Positions 1 through 8,835 of a DNA stretch of 64,000 bases are shown piece by piece. This DNA is from Micromonospora lupini str. Lupac 08 (GTDB taxonomy: Bacteria > Actinomycetota > Actinomycetes > Mycobacteriales > Micromonosporaceae), in assembly GCF_000297395.2 (NCBI RefSeq), contig NZ_HF570108.1, positions 4,759,780-4,823,779 on the forward strand, read 5' to 3'. Below the pieces are notes generated by a model. That model was given only the letters and a program-made list of their open reading frames with translations. It did no database searches and had not been told where the DNA came from. The first letter of the stretch is position 1. Each line of letters begins with the position of its first letter. A program made the translations under genes and the position numbers.

Positions 1-11
1 GCCGACGGGGC

Positions 12-30
12 CTAGTACTGCAACGGCAGT
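12..30 (+). repeat. Left terminal inverted repeat of the IS
   Basis: This 19-base sequence (CTAGTACTGCAACGGCAGT) is the exact reverse complement of bases 1368-1386. Confidence 0.9.
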
Positions 31-50
31 AGGCGAATCGAGTTCGACTC

Positions 51-1364
51 GTGTTCGTTGGTCCGACTGTGACGGATGTTGATGTCGATCGTTGGCATGG
101 AGAGTTGGACCGGCTGCATGCCCGGATCGGGCCCAGGTTTCGGCGGTCGGAGCCGCGGCTGCGGGTCCGTCAGTACCTGTGTGGGCTGGTCTCTGGTCTG
201 GGTCGTAAGAACGGCTGGACCTTGGCTGAGCAGGCCGGGGATGCGTCGCCGACGGGATGCAAAGGTTGTTGCGGTGGGCGGACTGGGACGTCGACGCGGT
301 CCGCGACGATGTGCGGGACTACGTGGTCGAGCACCTCGGCGACCCGGCCGGAGTGCTGATCGTCGACGACACCGGGTTCCTGAAGAAGGGCACCCGGTCG
401 GCCGGAGTGCAGCGTCAGTATTCCGGCACCGCCGGGCGGACGGAGAACTGCCAGGTCGGTGCGTTCCTGGCCTACCGCTCAGCGAAGGGCCACGCGCTGA
501 TCGATCGGCAGCTCTACCTTCCGGCGTCGTGGACCGATGACCGGGACCGGTGCCGGGCCGCGGGGATCCCGGACGCGGTGCAGTTCGCCACGAAGGTGCA
601 GATGGCCCGGGAGATGCTGGCCCGCGCGTTGGATGCCGGGGTGCCGGTCGGGTGGGTGACGATGGACGAGGCCTACGGGCAGTCGAAATCGTTGCGGGTC
701 GTGGTTGGAACACCGGGAGTGTGGGTTATGTGGTCGCGACCCGCCGCAACGACGACATGATCACCACCACGATGGGCACCTGCCGAGCAGACAAGCTGAT
801 CGCCGCTCTGCCGGCCCGGGCGTGGTGCCGGCTGTCCGCCGGCGCGGGCGCCCACGGCCCGCGCGAGTACTGGTGGGCGCGGGTGCCGGTGCGGATCTGC
901 TGGCAACCCGGCCGGGGCCACTGGCTCCTGGCCCGGCGCAGCATGACCACCGGGGAGATCGCCTACTACGTCTGCTACGGACCCCGCCGCACCCGACTGC
1001 TCGACCTGGCCCGCATCGCGGGAGCCCGTTGGGCGATCGAGGAGTGTTTCCAGCAGGCCAAGAACGAAGCCGGCCTCGACGAATACCAGGTCCGCGACTG
1101 GCGAGCCTGGTACGCCCACATCACCCTGTCCATGGCCGCTCACGCCTGGCTGTCCGTGGCCCGATCCCTTACCGCAAAAGGGGATCCAGTCCCGGCGACG
1201 ACATGATGATCGGCTACACGGTACCGGAGATCCGAAGACTGCTCACCGCACTCATAGTGCGATCAACCCACCCACCCGAGCACGTCTGGGCCTGGTCGCG
1301 ATGGCGCCGACGACGCCAACACCAAGCCCGAACCTGCCACTACCGACGACACGGCTACCCCTGA
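51..1364 (+). pseudogene. IS701-family transposase, frameshifted
   Basis: A DDE transposase of the IS701 type is spread over all three forward frames. The N-terminal part (LAEQAGDA) lies in the frame of base 51. The central part, with VLIVDDTGFLKKG, RTENCQVG and WVTMDEAYGQ, lies in the frame of base 257. The C-terminal half (GYVVATRRNDD, ARWAIEECFQQAKNE) lies in the frame of base 550, and the tail (GYTVPEIRRLL ... HYRRHGYP) is in a further frame after about 1200. Shifts are therefore needed near 250-257, 700-705 and 1165-1205. The catalytic aspartates and the ECFQ glutamate motif are still recognisable in the pieces. No single reading frame can give an active enzyme unless frameshifting occurs three times or the assembly has errors. 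Confidence 0.85.
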
Positions 1365-1367
1365 CCA

Positions 1368-1386
1368 ACTGCCGTTGCAGTACTAG
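1368..1386 (-). repeat. Right terminal inverted repeat of the IS
   Basis: This repeat is the exact reverse complement of bases 12-30. The transposase reading frame ends only a few bases before it, as is usual for IS701-type elements. Confidence 0.9.
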
Positions 1387-1464
1387 CGGGTCCGGTGCGC
1401 TCCACCTGACTCCGCAGTTCTGAGTACCCAGGTGACCCAGCACGACGACAGGCAAGGAGACGAC

Positions 1465-1971
1465 GTGAACACCGAAAAGGCAATCCTCGCCGGCGGCTGC
1501 TTCTGGGGCATGGAGGAGTTGTTCCGCCGCCAGCCCGGCGTCGTGTCCACACGCGTCGGCTACAGCGGTGGCGACGTCCCGAACGCCACCTACCGCAACC
1601 ACGGCACCCACGCCGAGTCCATCGAGGTCGTCTACGACACCGACCGGACCGACTTCCGCGCGCTGCTCGAGTTCTTCTTCCAGATCCACGATCCTTCGAC
1701 GAAGAACCGCCAGGGTAACGACATCGGCGTCAGCTACCGCTCGGCGATCTTCTACACCAGCGACGAGCAGAAGCGGGTCGCCGAGGACACCATCGCCGAC
1801 GTCGACGCCTCGGGTCTGTGGCCCGGCAAGGTCGTCACCGAGGTCACCCCGGCAGGTGACTTCTGGGAGGCCGAGCCTGAGCACCAGAACTACCTGCAGA
1901 CCTACCCCGACGGATACACCTGCCACTTCCCCCGCCCCGGGTGGAAGCTTCCGAAGCGGGCGACGGCCTGA
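1465..1971 (+). CDS. msrA: Peptide-methionine (S)-S-oxide reductase MsrA
   Basis: MsrA reduces the S-epimer of methionine sulfoxide, free or in proteins, back to methionine in the cytoplasm, using thioredoxin-type reductants. The family signature GCFWG appears near the N-terminus and supplies the catalytic cysteine. YSGG, HAESIEVVYD and HDPSTKNRQGNDIG follow in family order, and the protein is about 168 residues, normal for MsrA. I chose the GTG at 1465 because AAGGAG (1454-1459) lies 5 bases upstream. An in-frame ATG at 1432 would add 11 residues without a better ribosome site. The gene stands alone between the IS element and a strong terminator hairpin. The close IS may have changed its promoter. 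Confidence 0.95.
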   Translation: MNTEKAILAGGCFWGMEELFRRQPGVVSTRVGYSGGDVPNATYRNHGTHAESIEVVYDTDRTDFRALLEFFFQIHDPSTKNRQGNDIGVSYRSAIFYTSDEQKRVAEDTIADVDASGLWPGKVVTEVTPAGDFWEAEPEHQNYLQTYPDGYTCHFPRPGWKLPKRATA

Positions 1972-1976
1972 CACCT

Positions 1977-2007
1977 CCGGCGCGCGGACCCCGGGTCCGC
2001 GCGCCGG
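1977..2007 (+). terminator. Hairpin terminator after msrA
   Basis: A perfect 14-bp GC-rich stem (1977-1990 with 1994-2007) and a 3-base loop begin 5 bases after the msrA stop. No U-tract follows, as is common for actinobacterial terminators. Confidence 0.75.
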
Positions 2008-2172
2008 TCCGGGCAGAGGTGGACGCCGGTGGGCCGCTCACGACGCGCGGCCCCGCAACAGCAGAAACTTGTGGGTTCAGGACGAAACGGTCCAGCTAGG
2101 CACGCGCCGACGATGATCCCGGCTTTACTGTCACGTGAATTCGACCTGACGGCGGATGGACTCCGAGGTCCC

Positions 2173-2189
2173 GATCATCCTAGATCATC
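2173..2189. promoter_or_regulatory. Direct repeat upstream of the tetR gene, possible operator
   Basis: GATCATC occurs twice (2173-2179 and 2183-2189), one helical turn apart, about 25 bp before the TetR start. TAGACT (2202-2207) just before the start could be a -10 element of a near-leaderless transcript, since no clear ribosome site is visible. Binding of the adjacent regulator is inference. Confidence 0.3.
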
Positions 2190-2213
2190 TGGCCCGCTGG
2201 ATAGACTTGACAG

Positions 2214-2858
2214 ATGAGCGATGAGCAGGTGGCTGCGCCGACGAACAGGCGGAGGATCAGTCAACGGGGCATCGCGACGCGAGAGCGGATCCTCGAGGCG
2301 GCGAACCGGCTGATGCTCGTGCGCGGAGTGAACGCGACGACCCTCGACGACATCCGCGAGGCAAGCCAGACGAGCAAGTCTCAGCTCTACCACCACTTCG
2401 CCGACAAGCAGGAACTCGTGCGCGCCCTGGTCACCTATCGGGGCGCGCTCGTGCTTCAGCGTGAACGGGCAGGGCTCGAACGACTGAGATCGTTCTCGGG
2501 CCTGGTCCGGTGGCGTAACGCGCTGGTCCAGGCAAACTCGCTGAACAACGGCAGGTACGGGTGCGGCCTCGGGTCAATGGCGCTCGAGCTGTCCGATCAG
2601 GACGAGCAGGCTCGATCCTCGCTGTCGGAGACGTTCGCGGCATGGGAAAGGCTGATCAGTGATGGTCTGCACCGGATGCGCGACAGCGGTCTACTGCGCC
2701 GGGATGCCGACCCGGAAAAGTTGGCCACGGGATTGATGGCCGCTCTGCAAGGCGGCTACCTGTTGGCGAACGCCGCGCACGACGTCGCACCCATGGAAGT
2801 CGCACTGGACATGGCTCTGGAACACGTCAAATCGTTCCTCGTGCAGCCGTCCCGTTAA
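2214..2858 (+). CDS. TetR/AcrR-family transcriptional regulator
   Basis: The protein has 214 residues with an N-terminal TetR helix-turn-helix. RERILEAANRLMLVRGVNATTLDDI followed by SKSQLYHHFADKQELV covers about residues 23-70, where the YHHF motif marks the recognition helix end. The C-terminal ligand domain (GCGLGSMALELSDQDE onward) resembles the TetR_C group often found with oxidoreductase or efflux genes. No such target lies beside it. The next gene downstream is convergent (penicillin-acylase family) and upstream is msrA, so the regulon is unknown and probably includes autoregulation. The start has only a weak ribosome site. Confidence 0.85.
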   Translation: MSDEQVAAPTNRRRISQRGIATRERILEAANRLMLVRGVNATTLDDIREASQTSKSQLYHHFADKQELVRALVTYRGALVLQRERAGLERLRSFSGLVRWRNALVQANSLNNGRYGCGLGSMALELSDQDEQARSSLSETFAAWERLISDGLHRMRDSGLLRRDADPEKLATGLMAALQGGYLLANAAHDVAPMEVALDMALEHVKSFLVQPSR

Positions 2859-2919
2859 TCGGGCCCGCTGCGCACCGGAGGAGCCGGCGAGCGATTCCCG
2901 CCGACCCCTCCGGGCACTG

Positions 2920-5900
2920 TCACTTCCCGTACAGCTCGAATTCGTAGAGCGAGAACCCGTACGAGGTGGCCCGCTTTACCCCGTACACCCGCACGTAGCG
3001 GGCGGTGACCGGGGCGAAGGTGGCGTTGTCGACGCCGCCGTTGCCGGTGGTGGTGGTGAACACCGGCGTCCAGGAGCTGCCGTCGCCGGAGACCTCGATC
3101 CGGTACGAGGTGCCGTACGCGGACTCCCAGCGCAGCACCGCCCGACTGACCGTGCGGGCCGCGCCGAGGTCGACCCGGAGCCACTGGTTGTCGTTGTAGC
3201 TGCTGGCCCACCGGCTGTCGAGGCTGCCGTCGACCGCCTTGCCCGGGGTGTAGCTGGTCAGGAACTGTGTGCTCGACGCGGTGGCCGGGCGGCCCTGGGC
3301 CAGGTTGGTGACGTCGTCGCCCCGGTGCGCCGGGAACGAGACGACCTGCTGGTAGGTGGGGCGATTCTGCCAGGCGATCAGCGGGTGGGTGATGCCGCCG
3401 AGGCCGGACTGGGCGATCGAGTCGGCGCACCACTGGTCGCCGGCCCCGCAGGACTTGTCGCCCGGGGGGTACACGGTGGTGGCCGGCAGCGCGGCGGCCT
3501 GGCCGAGCGCGTCGAGCAGCGACTGCCGGCAGGTGCCGAGGTTGCCGCCGCCGCAGTACGCGCGGCCCAGCCCACCGGCCACCGGATCGCCGAGCACGGT
3601 CCGCAGGTCCTTGTCGACGTAGCCCCACCAGCCGTGCTGGAACGACGAGCCCTTGTGCGCCTGCCCCTGCGACGCCCAGCTCGCCGCGCCGTCGCGGCCC
3701 CCGTTCTGGCCGCCCGACGGCGCCTCGTTCACCTCGATGGCGTCGACGAGCGCGGCGTAGAGGTCCGGGCCGAGGCCGGAGCGGAACTCCGCCGAGGCCA
3801 GCAGCGGCCACCAGGCGTCGAAGATCCGGATGGCGTCGGCGTGCTGGTAGACCTTGGAGCCGGGGGACGTCTCCACCCGACGGGTGCCGGCCTGCTGCCA
3901 GGCGCGCAGCTTGCCCACCGCGTCGACAAGCGCCGGATCCGTGATCGCCGCGCTGTCCAACACCCGCAGCAGGTCGCCGAGGACCTGCTGGCCGCGCAGG
4001 TCGGTCACCGCCGCATCCGCCATGATCTTGACGACGTCGGCGCGGCCGAGCTTGCGCTGGGCGATCGCGGCACGCACCGGGCCGTCGAGCAACTGAGCCC
4101 GGTGTACGGAGCCGAAGCTGAAGTTGCCGTCCGCCGCCCCGAAGTCCTTCGCCTGCTTGTTGTTCCAGCTGACGTAGTAGTCCTGGTTCACCGACTGCGG
4201 ATGCGCCGACGCGGGGGCGTACGTGGCGTCGTTGGTGTCCGGGTTCCAGCCGGCCCACTCGTACGCCGGCTCGGCCTTCGTGGGCAGGTTCGGGTCGGCA
4301 GTGGACGGACGGACCGGGTTCGAGCCGGAGTTGTAGTACGCCGCCTCGGTCGAGTTGACGTAGAACCAGTTGAACGCGTACCCGACGCTCGCCGCGGACG
4401 CCTGGAACGCTGCCGCGTCGCCCATCGCCGACGGGTCGTTGAAGGCCTGGAAGCCGATCGCCGAGTCGGCCTCGTGCCGGTAGGTCGAGCGCAGCTTGGT
4501 GAACGCGGTCGGCTGCCCGTTCACCAGGCCCCGGTAGGCCACCAGCCCGTACTTCGTGCGCAACGCGCGCAGCGTGTACGAGCCGGCCGGGGTGGAGTCG
4601 GCGAGCGTCGGGGACCACGAGTTGCGCTGCTCCAGCGCCTCCATGGCGAGGCACTGCCCGTGGTAGAGGTAGCGGTTGGTGCGCAGCGTCGGCGCGCTGC
4701 CGTCGGTGGTGCACAGCGGCACCGCGTACGTGTCGGTCAGGTCCTGGGAGGCGGAGGTGGCGCTCCACGCGTAGTCCTGGCCCCGCCCGAGCAGCACGTA
4801 GAGGTTGAGCCCGGCGAACGCGGCGCCGCGGGCGCTGATGCCGGGCCCCTGCAACTCCTGGAGCATCAGCAGTTGCGGCGCGAAGTAGCCGGTCTGCGGC
4901 CCGAACACGGCGACCGGGTTACCGGTGGTGGTGTGCCGCCCGGAGACCACCACCGCGTTGGACATGCCGTGCGCACGCAGGTTGGACAGGCCGCCCAGCA
5001 GCTCCTTGGTAGCGGTGCTGGTGCCGGTCCGAGCGGCGGCCCCGCCGCTGGCGTCGTACGCGAGGGGCTCGGCGACCACCGAGCCGGCGTCGGGGAGCAC
5101 CGCGCTTGTCGCGCCCGGTGGCGTCGCCCCGTACGGGAAGCTCTGCCCGTCGTGCAGCGTGAGCACGGTCTCCGGGTCGTTCTGCGAGCGGAACGCCGCC
5201 CAGACCCGGTCACCCTCGGCTGCGCCGTACTTGGCCCGGGCGGCCACCCGGACCAGCGCGGACTGGATCTCGCTGCCGCCGCCGCCACCGAACAGCCCGC
5301 CGATCACGCCTGCGGTGGCGATCAGGTCGGTCATGGTGAAGTGCTTCGGCTTACCGGCGCCGGCGAGCACGTACTCGCCCGGGTAGTTGTCGTCGGCGAT
5401 CGACCTGTCGATGTAGGCGTTGATGCCGGCGATGTAGTCGACCACGTCGGTGTAGAGCTGCTGGCCCCGGGCGCCCTTGGTGCGCAGCGCGTCCACCTGG
5501 GCCTGGAGGTCCGCCTCTGTGTAGGGCGAGTTGGCCCAGACGCTCTGCTCCAGCTCCCGGTTGCCGGGGGCGCCGCCGGCGAACGAGGTGACGTTGCCGC
5601 GACCGACGTGCCGCAGCAGGTCCATCACCCAGAGCCGGTCCTGGGCCCCGGCGTAGCCGGCGCCGAACATCGTGCCGGCGCGGGTGGTGCCGGTGACGTG
5701 CGGGACACCGGTGGCCCTGTCCCGCACGATGGTGACGTCGGCGCGCGGCGAGACGGTGCTCTCCACCTGCGCGGCCGGCACGCCGAACGAGGAGTCGTTG
5801 TAGAACTGGGCGATCTGCTCGTCGGTCAGCCCGGCGTAGTTGTAGACCAGGTTCGCGTACTCGTCGAGCTGGTCGCTGGAGTGCGCCGGGCGGGTGCCGA

Positions 5901-6108
5901 GCGCCTGGTGCGCCAGGATGGCGACAAGCGTGGCGTTGCCGTTCTGCCCGGGGGGCAGGATGTCGGCGCACTGGCCGAGGCAGTAGTCGTTGGCGGCGAA
6001 GGTGCTGGCGGCCAGCGCCGGTGACGACGGGGTCACCGTCAGGGCGCTCGCGGTCAGGACGGCGGCGGTGAACGCCGCGAGCCGGTTACGGACAGCGGGA
6101 CGGGGCAT
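2920..6108 (-). CDS. Secreted penicillin acylase-family N-terminal-nucleophile hydrolase with C-terminal F5/8C domain
   Basis: This 1062-residue exported enzyme belongs to the penicillin amidase / acyl-homoserine-lactone acylase family, Ntn hydrolases that cleave side-chain amides after self-processing into alpha and beta chains. Residues 1-34 form a Sec signal peptide ending near PALAAS. The processed serine is most likely Ser383 in HGMSNAVVVSG, the expected beta-chain N-terminus. VFGPQTGYF and YAWSATSA follow in family order. Roughly residues 925-1062 (NLAQGRPATASS ... RYVRVYGV ... FELYGK) form a discoidin/F5-8C carbohydrate-binding domain, an uncommon fusion that suggests attachment to cell walls or glycans. 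GGAGG precedes the ATG. Possible substrates are acyl-homoserine lactones, lipopeptides or beta-lactams; the sequence does not decide. Confidence 0.88.
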   Translation of the reverse strand: MPRPAVRNRLAAFTAAVLTASALTVTPSSPALAASTFAANDYCLGQCADILPPGQNGNATLVAILAHQALGTRPAHSSDQLDEYANLVYNYAGLTDEQIAQFYNDSSFGVPAAQVESTVSPRADVTIVRDRATGVPHVTGTTRAGTMFGAGYAGAQDRLWVMDLLRHVGRGNVTSFAGGAPGNRELEQSVWANSPYTEADLQAQVDALRTKGARGQQLYTDVVDYIAGINAYIDRSIADDNYPGEYVLAGAGKPKHFTMTDLIATAGVIGGLFGGGGGSEIQSALVRVAARAKYGAAEGDRVWAAFRSQNDPETVLTLHDGQSFPYGATPPGATSAVLPDAGSVVAEPLAYDASGGAAARTGTSTATKELLGGLSNLRAHGMSNAVVVSGRHTTTGNPVAVFGPQTGYFAPQLLMLQELQGPGISARGAAFAGLNLYVLLGRGQDYAWSATSASQDLTDTYAVPLCTTDGSAPTLRTNRYLYHGQCLAMEALEQRNSWSPTLADSTPAGSYTLRALRTKYGLVAYRGLVNGQPTAFTKLRSTYRHEADSAIGFQAFNDPSAMGDAAAFQASAASVGYAFNWFYVNSTEAAYYNSGSNPVRPSTADPNLPTKAEPAYEWAGWNPDTNDATYAPASAHPQSVNQDYYVSWNNKQAKDFGAADGNFSFGSVHRAQLLDGPVRAAIAQRKLGRADVVKIMADAAVTDLRGQQVLGDLLRVLDSAAITDPALVDAVGKLRAWQQAGTRRVETSPGSKVYQHADAIRIFDAWWPLLASAEFRSGLGPDLYAALVDAIEVNEAPSGGQNGGRDGAASWASQGQAHKGSSFQHGWWGYVDKDLRTVLGDPVAGGLGRAYCGGGNLGTCRQSLLDALGQAAALPATTVYPPGDKSCGAGDQWCADSIAQSGLGGITHPLIAWQNRPTYQQVVSFPAHRGDDVTNLAQGRPATASSTQFLTSYTPGKAVDGSLDSRWASSYNDNQWLRVDLGAARTVSRAVLRWESAYGTSYRIEVSGDGSSWTPVFTTTTGNGGVDNATFAPVTARYVRVYGVKRATSYGFSLYEFELYGK

Positions 6109-6339
6109 GGCGATCCTCCGGGGACGCGGAGTCGGGCCGTTCGGTCACGCCCGGCTTCCGGTGCCGATGTCTCGTCCTCCGCGCCCGGGCGATCCGCCAG
6201 GAGGTGAGAGCGACTCATGTCTATCTCCGGGCAATGATCGACGCAGGAACCCCGTTCGGGATACCCGTCGTTCACCACGCGCCAATGCCGACGTTTCGCC
6301 GCCTTCCGGGCCAGAGGGGGCAAGCGTCAGCAGGCCCTC

Positions 6340-7194
6340 TCAGGCACTCGCCGGTAACGCGCCCTCCCGACGGGACGACGTGGTGAGGCCCGCGACGAGC
6401 AGCAGGTACCCGGTCAGTTCGACCACCGCGGTGAGCGCCGGCACCGGCTGCGGCATGGACAGCGTGGGCGTGATGGCGTACCAGGCGAAGACGGCGGTGT
6501 CGCTGCCCGCGGACAGGGGCATCGGGACCATGCCGATGCAGGTGTCCATCAGTGGCAGCGCCAGGAGGGCCAGCAACGTCGCGCCGCTCGAGGCGAGCCA
6601 CCGACCATGGCCGGCCAGCGCCGAGGCGAGTGCCAGCGCGGCGATCCCGAGGGCCAGGGGCGGCAGGACCGCCATGCTCACGGCCGTCGTCAGCTCGGCC
6701 ACATCGGTGCCGGCCCCTCGCGGAGGTTCAGCGACAACGGCATGCCGAATACTGACGATACGGACGGTCGCGTACCCGATGATCAGCGCTGCCCCCACGA
6801 CACCCGGCGCCACCGTCCGTCGCTGCCAGCCACCGCGGCGCCACGCGACGAGCAGCACCAGTACCGCGGTCAGCGACGGCCAACAGAGGGAGAGCGCAAA
6901 CTCCAACGCGGACGGCGCCTCGGGCTGCGGGCCGGGTCCGAACGCCATCCAGCCGTAGTCACTCCTGTCCGGAGGAACAGGCGTCGTGCGGACCGCGTCC
7001 ACGAGCACGACCGCGAGGGCTGTCCCCAGCGCCCATCGGGAACTGGGCGATCGGCTGACCAGGGCGCAGGCGAGGAGCAGACCGATGCTCAACACCTCGG
7101 CGTAACGCCAGATCGGACGGGCCGTCAGGACGCCCGCCACATGGAAGGCGGCGCAGGAGGCCGCAGCGGACAGGAGGAAGAGCCGAAAACGCAC
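6340..7194 (-). CDS. Hypothetical integral membrane protein
   Basis: This 284-residue protein of unknown function starts at a GTG (RFRLFLLSAAASCAAFHV). It has about eight hydrophobic segments: near residues 3-22, 35-48, 53-70, 95-118, 130-150, 170-195, 198-222 and 245-268. Acidic or polar loops lie between them, and a short cytoplasmic tail ends in SSRREGALPASA. No enzyme motif is visible. The open frame extends upstream to 7935, but that extension runs antisense through the GNAT gene and has no protein-like features, so I placed the start at 7194. It is divergent from the GNAT gene with about 90 bp between them and is tandem with the acylase gene, 231 bp downstream. Confidence 0.6.
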   Translation of the reverse strand: MRFRLFLLSAAASCAAFHVAGVLTARPIWRYAEVLSIGLLLACALVSRSPSSRWALGTALAVVLVDAVRTTPVPPDRSDYGWMAFGPGPQPEAPSALEFALSLCWPSLTAVLVLLVAWRRGGWQRRTVAPGVVGAALIIGYATVRIVSIRHAVVAEPPRGAGTDVAELTTAVSMAVLPPLALGIAALALASALAGHGRWLASSGATLLALLALPLMDTCIGMVPMPLSAGSDTAVFAWYAITPTLSMPQPVPALTAVVELTGYLLLVAGLTTSSRREGALPASA

Positions 7195-7284
7195 GCGCGC
7201 ATCCTGCCAGGTGCATCCCGCTGCCGGGGGGCATGAGTTCGCTCCGGGTACGCCGGGCGCCGGGGGCGATGTGAGGATGGCAGC

Positions 7285-7758
7285 GTGCTGACCATTGGCC
7301 CGTTGACCGAACCCGATCGCGACGAGTGGGAAGGGTTGACCCGACGCTTCCACGCGCACTGGGCCGGGCGGCCGGGTCGGCCCGCGACCGAGGTCGACGA
7401 CGACGGCTACGAACGGACTTGGCAACGCCTGGTCGACGGAGAGCAGATCCGTGGCATCTGTGCGCGGCTCGACGGCACGATGGTCGGCATCGCGCACTAC
7501 CTGTTCCACGCCAGCGTCTGGGGTGCCGGGCGCTGCTACCTGGCGGATTTGTTCGTGGATCCGGACGTACGACGGCGAGGCATCGCGACGGCGATGATCG
7601 AGTGGGTGGCCAGGGATGGCGACGAGCATGGCGCCCCACGCCTCTACTGGAACACCGAGATCGACGCCGACGCCCGCGCCCTGTACGACAAGCTCGCCGT
7701 CTACCGGGGCTACATCGTGTACAACTACGCGTGGCCGGCCACCACCGCCGTGACATGA
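7285..7758 (+). CDS. GNAT-family N-acetyltransferase
   Basis: A 157-residue single-domain acetyltransferase of the GCN5-related fold. The acetyl-CoA pyrophosphate loop is RRRGIATAMIEWV (about residues 97-109), preceded by the strand YLADLFVDPDVR. ALYDKLAVYRGYIVYN near the end matches the last helix and strand of the fold. The acceptor substrate is unknown. The GTG start has GAGGATGG in front. Its stop overlaps the ATG of the next gene (ATGA at 7755-7758), so the two are translationally coupled. Pairing with an aminoglycoside-nucleotidyltransferase-like gene makes antibiotic modification an attractive idea, but that is only context. Confidence 0.88.
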   Translation: MLTIGPLTEPDRDEWEGLTRRFHAHWAGRPGRPATEVDDDGYERTWQRLVDGEQIRGICARLDGTMVGIAHYLFHASVWGAGRCYLADLFVDPDVRRRGIATAMIEWVARDGDEHGAPRLYWNTEIDADARALYDKLAVYRGYIVYNYAWPATTAVT

Positions 7759-8447
7759 ACGTCCCCGGATATCGTCAGCGGATGGACGCCGGATCACCCG
7801 GCGGCGGTATCGAGGTCTCGCCTGACGACACCGAGGCACTCGAAGCCCGCTGGGCGCACTGTTGGAAGCCGCGCGATGTCGCACGCCGCTTGGCCGGGAT
7901 CTCCGCGCCCTGGTATGTCGCGGCAGGCTGGGCATTGGACCTGTACCGCGGTGAGCAGACCCGCGACCACCACGACATCGAGATCGCCGTACCGGCCGGA
8001 CGGTTCCCGGAGATCCGCGAGCGGCTCTCCGAGTTCACGTTCGACGCGGTCGACTCTGGTCGCATCTGGGAGTCGGCGACGCCACAGGTGCTGGGCGCCA
8101 CGTGGCAGACGTGGCTGCGCGAGCCGGAGACGGGACGCTACCTGCTCGATGTCTTCCGGGAGCCGCACGACGGGGACGAGTGGATCTGCCGGAGGGACGC
8201 GACGATCAGGCTCCCCTATGCCGAGATCATCAGGCACACCTCGGACCGGATCCCCTACCTGATCCCTGAGCTCGTCCTTCTCTTCAAGGCCAAGCACGTA
8301 CGCCCGAAGGACCAGACGGACTTCGACAGCGTTCTCCCGCTGCTGGCGCACGGCCAACGCGAGACACTGTCCACACTACTGAGGCAGGTGCATCCCGGTC
8401 ACGCCTGGCTGGCCGCCCTGGCTCCGACGGCTCGCTTCGATTGTTGA
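7755..8447 (+). CDS. Nucleotidyltransferase of the aminoglycoside 2''-adenylyltransferase-like family
   Basis: This 230-residue protein resembles the aminoglycoside-2''-adenylyltransferase (AadA2'') and lincosamide-nucleotidyltransferase fold. The core is WYVAAGWALDLYRG followed by TRDHHDIEIAV, the nucleotidyltransferase active-site strand. The usual Asp-x-Asp metal pair appears here as Asp-x-Glu (HDIEI), a conservative change. LIPELVLLFKAKH and KDQTDF near the C-terminus fit the family. The ATG overlaps the stop of the GNAT gene by four bases. The last 72 bp overlap the 3-prime end of the convergent HxlR gene. A resistance role is plausible but unproven, since housekeeping homologues exist. 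Confidence 0.75.
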   Translation: MNVPGYRQRMDAGSPGGGIEVSPDDTEALEARWAHCWKPRDVARRLAGISAPWYVAAGWALDLYRGEQTRDHHDIEIAVPAGRFPEIRERLSEFTFDAVDSGRIWESATPQVLGATWQTWLREPETGRYLLDVFREPHDGDEWICRRDATIRLPYAEIIRHTSDRIPYLIPELVLLFKAKHVRPKDQTDFDSVLPLLAHGQRETLSTLLRQVHPGHAWLAALAPTARFDC

Positions 8448-8813
8448 GATGTGCTGCTCGGCCCACGCTCGGACCGCTGCCAGTGGGGCGTCCAGGGAGA
8501 GACCCAGGCTGGTCAGCGCGTAGTGCACCCGTGGCGGCACGCTCGCCTCGACCCGGCGGGTGACCAGACCGTCGCGGCACAGGCTCTGCAGCGTCTGCGA
8601 CAACATCTTGTTCGACACCCCGGGGGCGCGGCGGCGTAGCTCCGCGAATCCGAGCTCTTCCGGATGGCTCTCCGCCAGCACCTTGATCAGCATCGACGTC
8701 CACTTGTCGCCGATCCGGTCGAGCAGCTGCCGGGTCGGGCAGTCCGGGCTGAAGAGGTCCCCGGTTACCCCGGGCTCACCAGGTGGCGCGAAAGTGCTCT
8801 CTTGCCAGGCCAT
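8376..8813 (-). CDS. HxlR-family winged-helix regulator
   Basis: This 145-residue HxlR/DUF24 regulator begins with a short lead and CPTRQLLDRIGDKWTSMLIKVL, the family hallmark, including the conserved cysteine (CP) sometimes used for redox or aldehyde sensing. FAELRRRAPGVSNKMLSQTLQSLCRDGLVTRR is the recognition helix and wing (about residues 55-88). The C-terminus is dimerisation helix. It is divergent from an alpha/beta hydrolase gene with a 54-bp gap that carries a repeated 7-bp palindrome, so I infer control of that hydrolase and of itself. Its 3-prime end overlaps the convergent nucleotidyltransferase gene. Confidence 0.9.
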   Translation of the reverse strand: MAWQESTFAPPGEPGVTGDLFSPDCPTRQLLDRIGDKWTSMLIKVLAESHPEELGFAELRRRAPGVSNKMLSQTLQSLCRDGLVTRRVEASVPPRVHYALTSLGLSLDAPLAAVRAWAEQHISTIEASRRSQGGQPGVTGMHLPQ

Positions 8814-8835
8814 CAGGAATCTCCCATGTTGAGCA

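Larger units (their letters stand above)
12..1386. mobile_element. IS701-like insertion sequence, complete ends
   Basis: The element is bounded by perfect 19-bp inverted repeats (12-30 and 1368-1386). The outermost four bases on each side read CTAG. Because CTAG is its own reverse complement, it can be read either as a 4-bp target duplication or as part of the repeat, so the true element may be 16-1382. The only coding content is an IS701-family DDE transposase that is no longer in one frame. The element sits immediately upstream of msrA and leaves about 80 bp between its right end and the msrA start. I infer a non-autonomous, decayed copy that could still be moved in trans because its ends are intact. 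Confidence 0.85.

Noticed and set aside
3325..6024. Long plus-strand open frame (899 codons) opposite the acylase gene
   Set aside because: It is the antisense frame of a high-GC gene. Its translation is Arg/Gly/Val-rich with no domain, while the minus strand has a signal peptide and known motifs.
7195..7935. Upstream extension of the membrane-protein frame on the minus strand
   Set aside because: It is antisense to the GNAT gene and has no hydrophobic or domain pattern, so the start was moved to the GTG at 7194.
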